A program made the position numbers and the translations under genes. 64,000 bases of DNA from Dactylonectria macrodidyma (lineage: Eukaryota > Ascomycota > Sordariomycetes > Hypocreales > Nectriaceae): contig JAGMUV010000017.1 in assembly GCA_020744425.1 (NCBI GenBank), positions 868,001-932,000 of the forward strand, read 5' to 3'. The notes beneath the pieces are model-generated. The model saw only the letters and a list, made by a program, of their open reading frames with translations. It did not search any database and had not been told where the DNA came from. Below, one piece after another: positions 45,084-56,499 of this stretch. Positions within the stretch are counted from its first letter, which is position 1. Each line of letters opens with the position of its first letter.

Positions 45084-46274
45084 GCTGCGCCGATGCCGCT
45101 TCTGTTCATTCCTCGAGTACAGCAGAGAGAATCCATATGTTGCGCCCTACTGACCTTTATCCGATTTTAAAAAGTGTCGGCGTGTCCCGTGACTATGACG
45201 TTTAAAGTCAAGCCTAGATGTCGCAGGGTGGCGATAGGTACTTGCATCATGCAAAAGATTGGGTACTAAACTTCAAATCGCCCATGTGTCATGAGTTTAC
45301 TACATTCGTGCCATGTGTTTGAACTTTTTTTTTTTTGGCTTGATCTTCTTTCAAAGTAATCACCATGAATTTTCCATCGTCGTAAACGTTTAATGGTTGT
45401 CGTGATGCGGTTACATCAGTCGTGCACTGTGTAACCTACAGACGGTAATGAATCCGACTCCCCGACTTATCACCATCTGTCAAAAGAAACGAATACTTCG
45501 TCATATAGGCGTCATAAAGTGAGAATGCGTGAATTCGACCTTTGAATCTACCAGAGCTGGATACACTTATCCAGACCCCCATGCAACCTCGCCGCTCCTG
45601 CCAACAGTTCGTGGTCTCCAATAAGGTGGTCGATAGCATACTTCTACACGAGACTTTATAGATAGCAATCGCAAGTTCAAGGCATACGCTCGTTAAATGA
45701 ATGTGCATCCCACTCTTGCCTTATTGCGGTGCTTTCAATTCCGATTCCTTGTTCCCACATGCAACCAATTAATTCGACAGCGATATGTGATAATTGCCGA
45801 TATTCCAACCGCCCTAGTTATTCCAACACTACTAAGTAGGAGATTTGCGTTCAGATTGTGCCTAGCGATAGCCAGAGGAAGTGGATTCAAGAACATCATG
45901 ATTGATGTACTAATCTAAGCGTTTTGTTAAACTGGGCAACCAATCTGCTCAACATTTGTCTCGGTCGCGCTGCAGGGTAGTAGACTTGGCGCGTACCCAG
46001 CCGGCTGACAGGTTGGCTAAGAAACCTCCATGAAACTGCATTCGTGCCTAAGGCTACAAGTTGGGCTTTAGGTGAGAGAAAATATCACAGCTGTCATGCC
46101 TGATTGGCGATGCTATTTTAGAACGATCTCGCAACCCTCACCATCAGCATAAATGAACAAGTGGCGGATCGCAATACCAGCGCATTGTTTCATGCTACGC
46201 CAACTTGTGGATGCTAAGTTGCTAACTTCTTGTTCTCTCAAGCGACGACCCGTATCCGGTTAGAGGTAAACAAG
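45084..46274. other. Divergent intergenic region
   Basis: About 1.2 kb between the divergent regulator and the decayed TPR-CHAT gene. A run of 12-13 T lies near 45327. No gene recognised. Confidence 0.5.
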
Positions 46275-49200
46275 ATGAACGTTGAGGGCACACCAGATCA
46301 ACCACCTCGACTAGGTGTTCGATTTGCAAGTGCAGTCAACAGAGAAGAACTACCCGACGTTGAAGATGCGGACAGATTCATTCAATTTTCCGAAGACTTG
46401 CTTGCGAAAACAACACAAGACTCTGTTGATCAGGCGACTCGACTGCATTACCTCGGAGTAGCGTATGGAGAGAGATACGACAGAATGAGGACTATCGCCG
46501 ATCTGGCCAGAGCCATTGAGCTTTTTGAGGAATCTCTGGGTCTCACACCTCTTCACCATGGAAAACGAGCATCTCGACTTGAGATCTGGCAGCTGCTCAT
46601 CACAACAGATGCCTGAGAATCGGCGGAATCGAGAACTTAAACAAGGCGAATACTCTCTACCAAGAATGTCTCGACAACATGCCGTCTGAAAAGAGAGGGC
46701 TTGTTGCCTCAGAGACCTTGGTGCAGCGTTTGCAGGCAAGTATCGAAGAACCCTAGCGGAAGAGAATTTAAATACCGCAATCCAAATCTTGCAGGAGGCT
46801 GTCGACTCAACACCAAGAGATGACGCTGATCGAGCAGCGAGAATTCGTGACATTGGGGCCGGATACGAAGATAGATTTGGGAGAGCAGGTGCCATAGCAG
46901 ATTTGAGCATGTCGATTAAGGCGTTTCAAAATGCTCTCGACCTGACTCCCACAGAGGACGAAGAAAGAGTCCCTCAGCTCCTTGACGTTGGAGCTGCGTA
47001 TGCTGACGGGTACGGAAGAATCGGAAACCTTGCAGACCTGAATACCACAATTCCGCTATTCCAAAAAGCCGTCGATTTGACGCCCACCGCTGATGCATGC
47101 GCGCAATGGCATCCTCGTCTCTGTAACCTGGGCGCGGCAATTCATGCTAGGTACACAAGGAAAGGTCGTTGACAGACCTTGACAGGGCGATTGAGCTATA
47201 TCAACAAGCCGTCGAAGCAACTCCATCTGCTCACGCGCATTGGCCGTACCGCGTTCGGTTACTGGGACATGGATATACGGATAGATACAGGCACACAGGC
47301 GACACAGCACACCTTGACAAAGCAATTCAGTTGTATGAGGGCTCTACCCAGGAGCTAGAACTATCAGGCATATCCGAGGAATTGCACAATGCAATACGAG
47401 CATATGAGAAGTCCATGCACAAGTCGCGACAGAACAATCCGCAGTGGATAACTCTACGACATAGCTTGGAGTCGCATATCATGAAAGGTACACGCAGTCA
47501 AAGAAGATGACCGACCTCAGCGCTGCGATTGAACTGTATCAAGAGGCGTTGGAGAGAACCTCATCCGATCAGCCGACTCGAGTGATCCGACTGCGCACTT
47601 ATGGTGCCGCGCTCTATTCCAGATATTTGATGACTGGGAAGGCAGATGATATGCAAATGGCCATCGAATCTTTTCGCACAGGGCTCAACCAGTCATCAGC
47701 GCCTATTCAGGATCGCCTATCGGCTGGGAGATTTCTGCTGGGAATATTAGCGGAGACACACGACTGGGAGCGCGGCTACGAAGCTACAACGACGTAAATT
47801 CGACTTGTTCCGCTGCTTGCTCCGAGATCTTTGGAGAATTCGGACAAGCAACACTGGCTCTCTGGTATTGCGGGCTTGGCTTCAGATGCTGCAGCTGTCG
47901 CGTTGAATGCTCACAAGGATCCATTTGACGCGGTCCAACTCCTCGAGCTTGGCCGTGGAATCATTTCGGGCTCTCTGAACGACATTCGTGCAGATGTCGA
48001 GGAGCTCGTCAGTAGTCATCCCAACCTTAGAGAGCGATATCTGGCGCTCCGTCAACAACTCGACACTCCTACGCAACTTAACCCAATCCAACAGGAACCA
48101 GCGCGGCAAGATCCCAGTCAAGGGATAGTCTCGTCGATGAACGAGCACATGAGGTCCTCGGAGCCAATGATTCTACAAGAACCAAGCCACTCAGACATCT
48201 AAAGCCATTCCTAGCATTCGTGGCAGAGTCAAGCCAATCTGCGCCACGAAGCCAACGACGCGCTCGATGACCTCCTTGTCGAGATTCACAGCTGTCCCGG
48301 ATTCGAGGACTTTTTGCTTGCGCCAAGCGAACCGAGCATGCTCAAGTGGCTATGGAGCTCACTCGCAAGTCCTGTTTTGGACACGCTGGGTTTCACTCAG
48401 TCTCCAACTAATGACGATCGAACGCGGACATGGCCTCACATTTGGTGGATTCCTACAGGAGCCTTGACCAAATTCCCTCTCCACGCCGCAGGGCTCTACA
48501 GAAAAGGTGGCCATGACACGGTGGTTGATAGAGCCATGTCATCGTATAGCGCCTCTGTCAAAGCCATTATACACGGTCGCCGTCAACGCATCGCCTCATC
48601 TACGCCAGCCCAGGCGCTGCTTGTTGCTCTTAAAGATACTCCTGGAGCCTCAACACCTCTTCCGTTCGCGGTAAAGGAAATCAAGGAACTACGCCAGCTC
48701 TGCGAGTCAATGCGGATCCAGCCCATCGAGCCAGGTCGACGTAAGCAAGACATTGTCCAGCATCTCCCGAATTGCAAGATTTTCCACTTTGCTGGTCATG
48801 GTCACACGAACCAGACGGATCCATCAAGAAGCTAGTTGCTGCTGGAGGATGGAGCTAGCAATCCGTTTACAGTCGCATCTCTGATTGACTTGAATCTTCA
48901 AACTAACCCGCCGTTCCTCGCCTACCTGCCCGCATGTGGGACAGGCTAAGTAGAAGATGAGAAGTTCATTGACGAAAGCATGCACCTCATCAGCGCATGC
49001 CAGCTTGCCGAATTCCGCCATCTCATCGGCACATTGTGGGAGGTAAACGATGAAACCTGCGTAGACATGGCAAAGTTTACATACCGAGGCATGAAAGATG
49101 ACGGAGGCGTGACGGATGATTCAGTATTTAGAGGGCTTCATCAAGCTGCGCTGAGACTCAGGGATCGTTGGTTGGAGACCATGGATGAGATTGACAGTGA

Positions 49201-49363
49201 GCTTGTAGCAAAATTGGCAATATCCTCTGTGGAAGACACGGCGGGTTCTCGAGGTGGAGGTCAAAGGGATGGCAGAGCGCCACGAGACATTATTTTGGAT
49301 GAAGGTGACGACGAAGAAGGCGGTTCGATGTACTGGGTTCCATATGTGCACTTTGGCGTATAG
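46275..49363 (+). pseudogene. Decayed TPR-CHAT gene (caspase-clan protease with tetratricopeptide repeats)
   Basis: From ATG 46275 about nine TPR-like repeats can be followed through shifting frames (for example LTDLDRAIELYQQAVEATP and MTDLSAAIELYQEALERT). A helical linker follows, then a C-terminal CHAT domain from about 48420. The CHAT catalytic pair is still visible: His in IFHFAGHGH (near 48790) and Cys in PACGTG (near 48935). The domain ends correctly with LIGTLWEVND and YWVPYVHFGV. The frame is broken by frameshifts near 46615, 47170, 47470 and 48100-48220, and by in-frame stops at 47795 (TAA), 48833 (TAG) and 48947 (TAA). CHAT proteins are cysteine peptidases of the caspase/separase clan; bacterial relatives cleave gasdermins or CRISPR-linked targets, while fungal TPR-CHAT proteins are mostly uncharacterised. 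As it stands no full product can be made. Confidence 0.85.
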
Positions 49364-49578
49364 GCAAACACTGGAATTGGGGAGAATACTAGATGAAAGA
49401 CGGTGCGATGTGACGGTGAGCGATCTGCGTTCAAAAACTTTAGAGATTTATACTTGTTTATTTTGATCCTATATGTTTATCCAATGAGTATTGGTATCAA
49501 AAACGGAAAGGAAAATTGAGAGCAAAGAAACCGAAACCATGTAGTACAGAAACACCTTGACCAATTGATCTTGCAAGT

Positions 49579-50886
49579 CTATTCGCCCTCCTTGTTCTTC
49601 TCTTCCTCTTCTTTCTGGGCATTCTCGATCATCTGCTTCTTCTCCTCTTCGGCCAACGTGTCGAACTGCGCGACGCTCTCGTCCCAGCGTTTTACACACT
49701 CCCAGTCCCAGTTGCAGTCCTCGACCTGTCCGTAGACGGGGTGGCGGAAGCGATGGTGCCTGCTCGGCCAGTTGGAGGCGTGGTAGTGATGCTTGACGAG
49801 GGCACCTCGTGAGTTGTGGTTGCCCGAGTCTGAGTGGCCTTGACCTGCGCAAAAGGCCTCAACGTTTTGCACCAGCACGCGGCCGACGACCTTGGACTCA
49901 TCAAGATTGTGGAACATGTCCCACGTTACTTCTTCGCGGGTCTTCTTGTTCATCTCCTCGATGAGCGCCGCGGTAAAGGCTGACGGGCCTGTGCCGCTGA
50001 TGACTTGATCAAAGTCGAGTTCGACGTTGGCCAGAGAGACTCCTTGCTGCTTGGCCAAGTCCTTGAACCAGGTCATGATGTTGTCAATCAGGCGTAATAG
50101 AACGGGTTGTTGGGGCCGTGAGATGATGGTCCATTGGCAAAAGGACATGGACTTCTTGCCGAGGATAGGGTGGTCGCGGAACTCGGGCTGGTCAATCTCG
50201 ATACCGACAATCATGTCGATGTCCCTGTCGTCGTATCGCTCTGGGATGAATCGGTGGAGAGGTCGTAGTGCCTCAACGTCGATGTCGGCATACACGCCAC
50301 CTTCGGCATACATGATCATGTACCGCAGCAGGTCGGCCTTGACAATGGGGATATTGATGGCGCGGTAGAATTCGACAATGTCCGGGCGGTTGAAGCCACT
50401 GCGACCAAAGAATTGCTCAATGTAGGTCATCTCATTGAGGTCGGTGAGAACCTCGTACCGCCAGCCGGGGTTCTTTGTGAGCCACGACCTCGCGTTACGG
50501 TTGTCCCGCTCGTCAAAGTCCAGTGGACTGACCTTCCACGTCTGCCATATCTTTTGCGGAAACGAGCTGCCCTGGTGGAGGGGGTCGTGATGTACCGGCT
50601 TGCGCTGGAACATCTTCCAGGGGCGCGGCATGGCGGGGACGACGTCGAAGTTGAGCAGTAGGAGCAGGACACAGACGCACGCGACGTACAGGCGGATGTA
50701 CCGCACCATCTGCGCCGGCACCTTGTTCCTCAGCTTGGCCGTTGAGGCCGCCAGCGTTGGCGAGCCCAGCGGGGAGTACATGTCGACGTCCTTGTAGTCG
50801 CCCGCGTGCTCAATCTTCTCGAGAACGGGTGTAAGAGGGCTGAAGCGGAGGTGAGGGGGCGCGTTTGGGCGAGGTCGAGAGGGCAT
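49579..50886 (-). CDS. GT32 family glycosyltransferase, type II membrane protein
   Basis: Single exon, 435 aa. ATG 50886 is used because residues upstream of it in frame have no ATG start. A cytosolic N terminus rich in Pro is followed by a signal anchor (YIRLYVACVCVLLLLLNF, about residues 62-80). The catalytic domain begins at FPQKIWQTWK, a classic OCH1-type opening, and contains the DXD motif in GGVYADIDVEAL at about residue 200. FCQWTIISRPQQPVL and VISGTGPSAFT are further conserved blocks of alpha-1,6-mannosyltransferase-like proteins. The C terminus is very charged (Glu/Lys). Expected location: Golgi, extending N-glycans or related glycans. It resembles the enzyme at 129-1356 only in the core, so they are not recent duplicates. 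Confidence 0.92.
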   Translation of the reverse strand: MPSRPRPNAPPHLRFSPLTPVLEKIEHAGDYKDVDMYSPLGSPTLAASTAKLRNKVPAQMVRYIRLYVACVCVLLLLLNFDVVPAMPRPWKMFQRKPVHHDPLHQGSSFPQKIWQTWKVSPLDFDERDNRNARSWLTKNPGWRYEVLTDLNEMTYIEQFFGRSGFNRPDIVEFYRAINIPIVKADLLRYMIMYAEGGVYADIDVEALRPLHRFIPERYDDRDIDMIVGIEIDQPEFRDHPILGKKSMSFCQWTIISRPQQPVLLRLIDNIMTWFKDLAKQQGVSLANVELDFDQVISGTGPSAFTAALIEEMNKKTREEVTWDMFHNLDESKVVGRVLVQNVEAFCAGQGHSDSGNHNSRGALVKHHYHASNWPSRHHRFRHPVYGQVEDCNWDWECVKRWDESVAQFDTLAEEEKKQMIENAQKEEEEKNKEGE

Positions 50887-52366
50887 ATCGAGGCCGCCGA
50901 TGACACAGGCAAGAGAAGCTGAGTGTGGTTCTCGAACGGTTGAAAGTGGTGACCATGCAGAGAGAAATAGGCAACAGGTAAACGGTAACAATGTGCTAGT
51001 TCTGGGTAACTACATAACGCTGTGGAAAACTCAGCTCGCCGGGAGGATCGAAAAGGAGAGTTTCATAGACAGGCCATAATCTTATCAAGGACCCGGCAAC
51101 TTCCCCAGGCGGTCGCGTGTGGCTCGCCAATCTATGCAGTCCGGAGATGACTTCGCGGGGTTTCTCGTGTACGTTGAGCAGCTTGCCCATTTCCATGTGA
51201 AAGGCCGAGTAGTCTCGAGGCCGGGGTATTACAAACGGAAAGCGGCCACCACTCTCGTGTGAATGCCTGCTAGTGCCAACGAGCCGATTCCCAAGACGGC
51301 GGAGAAGCCGGGGGGCTAGAGGCTTAGAGTCGACGCCGGGCCACTCGGTCGGCATAAGACGGGCGTACTAATGGGTATTTGACAGGTTGGGGAGATGCTC
51401 CGACCCTACTAAGTCAGTTCAAGTACGGGTAGACTAGCAGATACCCGTTGGGGATCGTGCCAAGTTGGCAACTCGTACTACGTAGCATGGGGTCGTGGGG
51501 CGGTCATGCAACCCCTCACTTTGGGATGCATGCAACTTACTCCATTGAGTGCTTTTTTCAGGAGAACAAGCTTTTAGTCCAAGACTTTCAGGTCCCCAGA
51601 GCTGAACGGTCACGTCATTACGGGAATCTCATTGGCAGCCGCAACGTGGTGCAAAGTTCCCCTGGCGCTGAGCAACCCAACCTCGTGCAAAACGCCACGC
51701 TGACCAAGGCTGACGTGCAATCTCGGATCTAAATCATCACCAACGTCCCCCCATTTTTTCCCCTCCCCCGCGTGCATGTGAAAGGAATGCCCGCCCGGGG
51801 CAATTACTGATTCTGGAAGGGTTGATAAAGCATGGAACTGCCGATATTGCGCAGGCCTAACCCCCTTCGTAGGGCGATCTGCTAAAGACCCATGTCACCC
51901 GTTGGTTATGAGCACAGGCAAGACAAGGCAAGGGCACTTTTGATGGCCACCCACCGGAACGCGACATTGATTGCACCGCCCGCCTGTGCGCAATGCCCCC
52001 GTTGCTAGGATTGTTTGATGCGATATCATATTGCATCGTCGAATCAGGAAAGCTTCATGCTTCTCCATACCCCGCAAAGCACAAGCCGACTCATTAGCCT
52101 CGGGAACCACATGCTTTACCAACCTAGTTCTCCGTGTTCCGTAATTATCCAGTAACATACGGCATCTGCGGCTATCTGCACGCGTCTGGGATCGGGTCCA
52201 TGCCAGGCAGCGATTGATTGTAACACCAGGGTTCGCTAAGGCCATAACACATAACGCGCCGTCTTTGACCATCCAGTTCCCGGGCGTGGGTCTCATGAAT
52301 GCCGTGTTCTCGATTCATCCATCCAGCTCACAATTCCTCTGAGAACCAACCCTACAGCCCATCACG
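50887..52366. other. Divergent intergenic region between glycosyltransferase and acyltransferase
   Basis: About 1.5 kb. A minus-strand ATG frame at 50996-51355 (119 codons) has no recognisable motif. At about 51426-51450 the words ACGGGTA and TACCCGT face each other as a small hairpin. Nothing else seen. Confidence 0.5.
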
Positions 52367-53857
52367 ATGTCTTCGCCTCGAATGGGAATCCTCAACGGAC
52401 AGGACTGGGACGAGGTCAAACCCATCTTGGGCTCCGGCTGGAAGCCCGTTACGTCGGTCCGATACTGCAGCAACAACCTCCGCCGCATCAAGGGGTCGTT
52501 CTGGCCCAAAGCACCGCCCACAACCGACAAAATACGCCCTACCGCCTACCTAGACGGGCTGAGAGGATTCGCCGCCTTTCTCGTTTACTGGCAACATCAC
52601 GAGCTGCTCGTACATGACTGGGGCGCCACGCAGGGCGCATTCGAGAACTCGTTTGGCTACGAAGGTAAATACTACTTCGCCGCCTTCTACGGGATCCGGC
52701 ACTTCTTCACGGGTGGCCATTTTGCTGTGGCGACTTTCTTCATCATCTCGGGCTATGTGTTGTCCATGAAGCCGCTGAGCCTCATCCAGGCGGGCGAGTA
52801 CGTCCAGCTGGGCGACAATCTGGCGTCGGCGTTGTTTCGGCGCTGGATCCGACTATATCTGCCTATCATCGCTGTCGTCTCACTGACGTTGACGATATGG
52901 TACACCTTCGGCATTTGGGTGCGGCCTTTGGAGATGAAGTCGAGCCTCTGGGCAGAGCTGTGGGCATTCTACCTCGAGTTCAAAAACTTCAGCTTCGCCT
53001 ACAAGGAAGGCGGCGAGCCGTGGCTCTCGTACAACCGCCACCTGTGGTCGATTCCCGCAGAGTTTAGGGGCTCCATGGTCATATACGCATCCCTCATGGC
53101 CTTTTCTCGCTGCTCCCGCAACGCCCGTTTGTTATGTCAAGTCGGGCTCATCTACTACTTCATGTACATCTCCGACGGTTGGTACTGCGCCACAGCTGTC
53201 GCCGGCATGTTGCTCTGCGACCTGGACTTACTAGCAAAGAAGGGAGAGCTGCCACGCTTTCTGGCACGCCTTGAGCCTATCAAGACTTTCATCTACTATC
53301 ATCTATTCGCGGTGGCCATGTTCTTGGGCGGCGTTCCCAGCCAAACCTCCAAAGTCGAGCAGCTCGCCAAAAACCGGGGCTGGTACTACCTATCGTACCT
53401 GAAGCCGCAGGCCGTCTTCGACTACAAGTGGTTCTACCTATTCTGGGCGGCCGTGTTCCTCGTGTCATCGGTCCAACGCATCCACTGGCTGAAGAGCTTC
53501 TTCGAGACGAGGTTCTGCCAGTACCTCGGGCGCATCTCATATGGCTTATACTTGGTGCATGGGCCGGTGCTTTGGACTGTCGGAGACAGGCTGTTCTGTG
53601 CGACGGGATGGGTGGTAGAAGAGCACCTACAGCACATCCCAAATTGGGCAAATAAGCTGGCCATGCCGAAGATGGGGCCTGTTGGGCTTGAGATTTCTTT
53701 TCTCCTGCCCCATGTAATTCTGCTGCCATTAACCCTGGGCCTGGCAGACGCCGTGACAAGGTTCATTGACACGCCCAGCGTCAAGTTTGCAAGCTGGTTG
53801 TACGCGAAGACGCAAGCAGGGCTTCCGTCTGAGAAATTACGTAATACTAAGACATGA
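52367..53857 (+). CDS. Acyltransferase-3 family membrane protein
   Basis: Single exon, 496 aa, from the first in-frame ATG. After a soluble N-terminal 55 residues, AYLDGLRGFAAFLVYWQHHE gives the conserved R and H-H pair of the acyltransferase-3 (OafA/NodX-like) family. ATFFIISGYVLS and LFRRWIRLYLP are the next two family blocks. About ten transmembrane helices follow, including YLGRISYGLYLVHGPVLW, another conserved block with LVH. These proteins move acyl groups, often acetyl, onto sugars or lipids across a membrane. In fungi many sit near glycosyltransferases; here a GT32 gene is divergent from it. The substrate is unknown. Confidence 0.9.
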   Translation: MSSPRMGILNGQDWDEVKPILGSGWKPVTSVRYCSNNLRRIKGSFWPKAPPTTDKIRPTAYLDGLRGFAAFLVYWQHHELLVHDWGATQGAFENSFGYEGKYYFAAFYGIRHFFTGGHFAVATFFIISGYVLSMKPLSLIQAGEYVQLGDNLASALFRRWIRLYLPIIAVVSLTLTIWYTFGIWVRPLEMKSSLWAELWAFYLEFKNFSFAYKEGGEPWLSYNRHLWSIPAEFRGSMVIYASLMAFSRCSRNARLLCQVGLIYYFMYISDGWYCATAVAGMLLCDLDLLAKKGELPRFLARLEPIKTFIYYHLFAVAMFLGGVPSQTSKVEQLAKNRGWYYLSYLKPQAVFDYKWFYLFWAAVFLVSSVQRIHWLKSFFETRFCQYLGRISYGLYLVHGPVLWTVGDRLFCATGWVVEEHLQHIPNWANKLAMPKMGPVGLEISFLLPHVILLPLTLGLADAVTRFIDTPSVKFASWLYAKTQAGLPSEKLRNTKT

Positions 53858-54953
53858 TGCTTTTGATAGAATAGAAGGGTTTTCTCATGCTGCTTCTTCT
53901 TACTAACTCAAAGCTATGTGAATGTTGAATGACGCAAACTTCATGAGGAAGTTGCCCCACTTGGCCACCTACAACGAAGGACACAAGCTAGTCAATTGCA
54001 GCGGCTTTATTTAAATCCCAGGATGCCGCTGCGCCGAACAATGGCATGCTTGCCACTTGCCTAATGACTGGTGGGCTTCAATCCCTCCAAATGGACAATA
54101 TCCTTGACAAAGTGAGACGCCAAGCGACACCAACTTGGTATCTTCCGGGATGCTTGGTCATTGAGACTGTCTACCGCATCAACATCAGCGATACGAGACG
54201 CGCATTCTTAGTGCAAGCACCTGTGGATGATGAACGCAGTTTGCGTATCGCTCTAAGCGCAACTTTTGGCGTAATAATGGTATCGATGACTAACCGGTGA
54301 ACTATGTCTACAAACATATCATTTTAAAGAATGCCGATTCTATCGGACCTAGATTGGCCACTAATCACTCTCTAACTATACTCTTGTTGGTTGGCCACAG
54401 CGGCTGTTGTGTATAGTGGGGCGTCTCTCACCGCTGTATATCCACATCGTTCAGTCATCCTTTCATCACTGCATGCTACCGCGATTGCCATCATCAGGAG
54501 CTGCAGCAGTTTGTACGCAACTGAAAGTATCGTGTCTGTAACAGCGGATACCATGACACCTTTGTCTGTATGCAGCCCCGAGAGCCATGTCTGTACTATC
54601 AGCTTGCCTCAATGGCGCTGATGACAATAACATGCAAGCTGTATCACTGCGTCCACAGTAGCGTACTTGCAGCAGCAACAGCATCGATTGTAGCCATCGT
54701 CGGTTTTCTGCCTGATGTCAAGCGTATCGATCCGTCCTTCGTGTCTGCTCTGCGAGTAGGGACAACGACAAGCAAGGTAGAAGGAAGAGAAGAGATTTTC
54801 TTTGTCTTCTCTACCCATTGACCGTGCGCAGCTGTCCCCCATTGACTCTATCCTTTGTCTTCAGTACCAACCTAAAATTCAAGCAACTCCCAGACAAGCA
54901 AACGATGATTCTCCTCCTTTCGCATCCCCCTCATCTCATGCATCACCATCACT
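53858..54953. other. Intergenic region, nothing recognised
   Basis: 1.1 kb. Short ATG-initiated frames of 60-85 codons on both strands (54046-54821) have no motif, signal peptide or neighbour support. No RNA gene seen. Confidence 0.5.
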
Positions 54954-56499
54954 ATGGTTCAGGAACTACAAATAGAAGATGAAGACCCCTGCGTCTCTCA
55001 AACGCCTACTAACTTCTCGCATTCGTTAGGCAGTGAAAATCTGAGCCACCCATCGTTTCCACCCGCAAGATATTTCGACAATTTACCACGCCCCTTTCTA
55101 ACGCGGAACGCGCTTCGGGAACACGACCTGAGAAACGACGCGAAAGCTTCTTCCGTTCCTGTAGCGCTGAAACGGCACCAACTTGGTCCTGTGACGCGAC
55201 TTACCGTCCGCCAGCGGGAGAAGAGCTACCGATCAGCAAAGCGCATACTCGAACAGTTAGATATGACGTCCGGCGCCTCACTGAAACGCTACGCGAAGCA
55301 CGGTGGTCCTGACTTGACAGGCCTGAGAGGTGTACGTTATGCCTGCATGTGTCGATGTTCTAAGCTCACTCTAGCAGTTTCATTCCACCATGTGCCCGGC
55401 CTTAGACTGCTGTTGCGGTGCTCCGACACTAGAAATGACGAATCCAAATTGCCCAAAGCGAAAAGGGAAAGTCAAGCCTTCCGACCGTAACTTCCGGCAG
55501 CACCTCATTGTTTTTGGTGTCCTCCCTTTTGGCTACGTGTATCCCAACGGTCAGCGCCCTCCTCAGCCAGAGAACAAAGCTGAGATACTAGCAGCCCTTG
55601 CTGCACCGAGACCGTCTCTGGAGGAGTGGTCACAGTCGGATTTTGAAGACTTCGCCTTATTTCGTGCGCCCAAGGAACACAACGTCAAGCTATCCATCTT
55701 GCCACTTCTTGAATGCGATGGTACAGTTATGAGAAATGGCGGCTATGGCGACCTTCGCTTTGAAAACCTCTACCAGCTGACCGATGGAACCTTAGCCCCT
55801 GGCAACCCTGACAACTACCATGGTTCACAGCCAGAACAGCTCCACCCCATCATTCAAGAAGAGCTTGGCGACTACATTTTCCCTACGACTCAAAGTGACC
55901 TTCCCATTGTACCGAATTTCTTCCTTCACCTAAAGTGCCCTGATGGGTCAATAGAGGTAGCGCAGAATCAAGCCTTGTATGATGGGACGTTGGGCGCAAG
56001 AGGCATTCACAACCTCCGATCGTACGGATTGTCCAATGAAACTATGTACGACAACAAAGCATACACAATCACAGCAACCTACTCGGACGGACTGCTTAAG
56101 CTATATGCAATTCACCCGATCTATTCATCGATCTCGGACCGAACTGAGTTCATTATGACCCAGCTTCGAGCAATCTCGTTGTTTGATGATCTCGATAGCC
56201 TCCGGAAAGGAGTCGCTGTATACCGGAATGCCCTGGACTGGGCTCGCAAACAGAGAGACGAAGCTATCAACCAAGCCAACGCCAGAGTCCATCGACGGAG
56301 ACACAAAGCCGGCAACCAAGCAAATGCCACGACTCAGGATCAGGCCTTGGCCACAGTTGATGGCTCAAGACCCAGCATCCAGGTTATTGCGCTTCCATCG
56401 GCCGAAGACTACAACGACGGAAACTTGATCAAGAGCCTCAAGTTGTGCAAGGCCATGTATGTCGTGAGTGAGACCAATGACCAAGAGAACGATGGGTAA
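54954..56499 (+). CDS. Conserved fungal protein of unknown function (DUF7924-like)
   Basis: Two exons, 54954-55331 and 55378-56499, give 499 aa. The second half contains PFGYVYPNGQRPPQPEN, TDGTLAPGNPDNYHGSQPEQL, PNFFLHLKCPDGS, QALYDGTLGARGIHNLRSYG and MTQLRAISLFDDLDSLRKG, in the order I know from a large family of uncharacterised fungal proteins; the label DUF7924 is from memory and should be confirmed. The beta-alpha arrangement of the FFLHLKC strand followed by a Q-A helix recalls PD-(D/E)XK nuclease folds, but an acidic residue expected before the Lys is missing, so nuclease activity is unsupported. No signal peptide; nuclear or cytosolic. Family members are numerous and often lie in accessory regions. 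Confidence 0.75.

Noticed and set aside
50996..51355. Minus-strand ATG frame of 119 codons upstream of the GT32 gene
   Set aside because: No motif, signal peptide or splice link to the downstream gene; could be a small gene but nothing supports it.
51426..51450. Small inverted repeat ACGGGTA/TACCCGT as a terminator or RNA gene
   Set aside because: Seven-base arms only, no neighbouring transcript end and no RNA family features.
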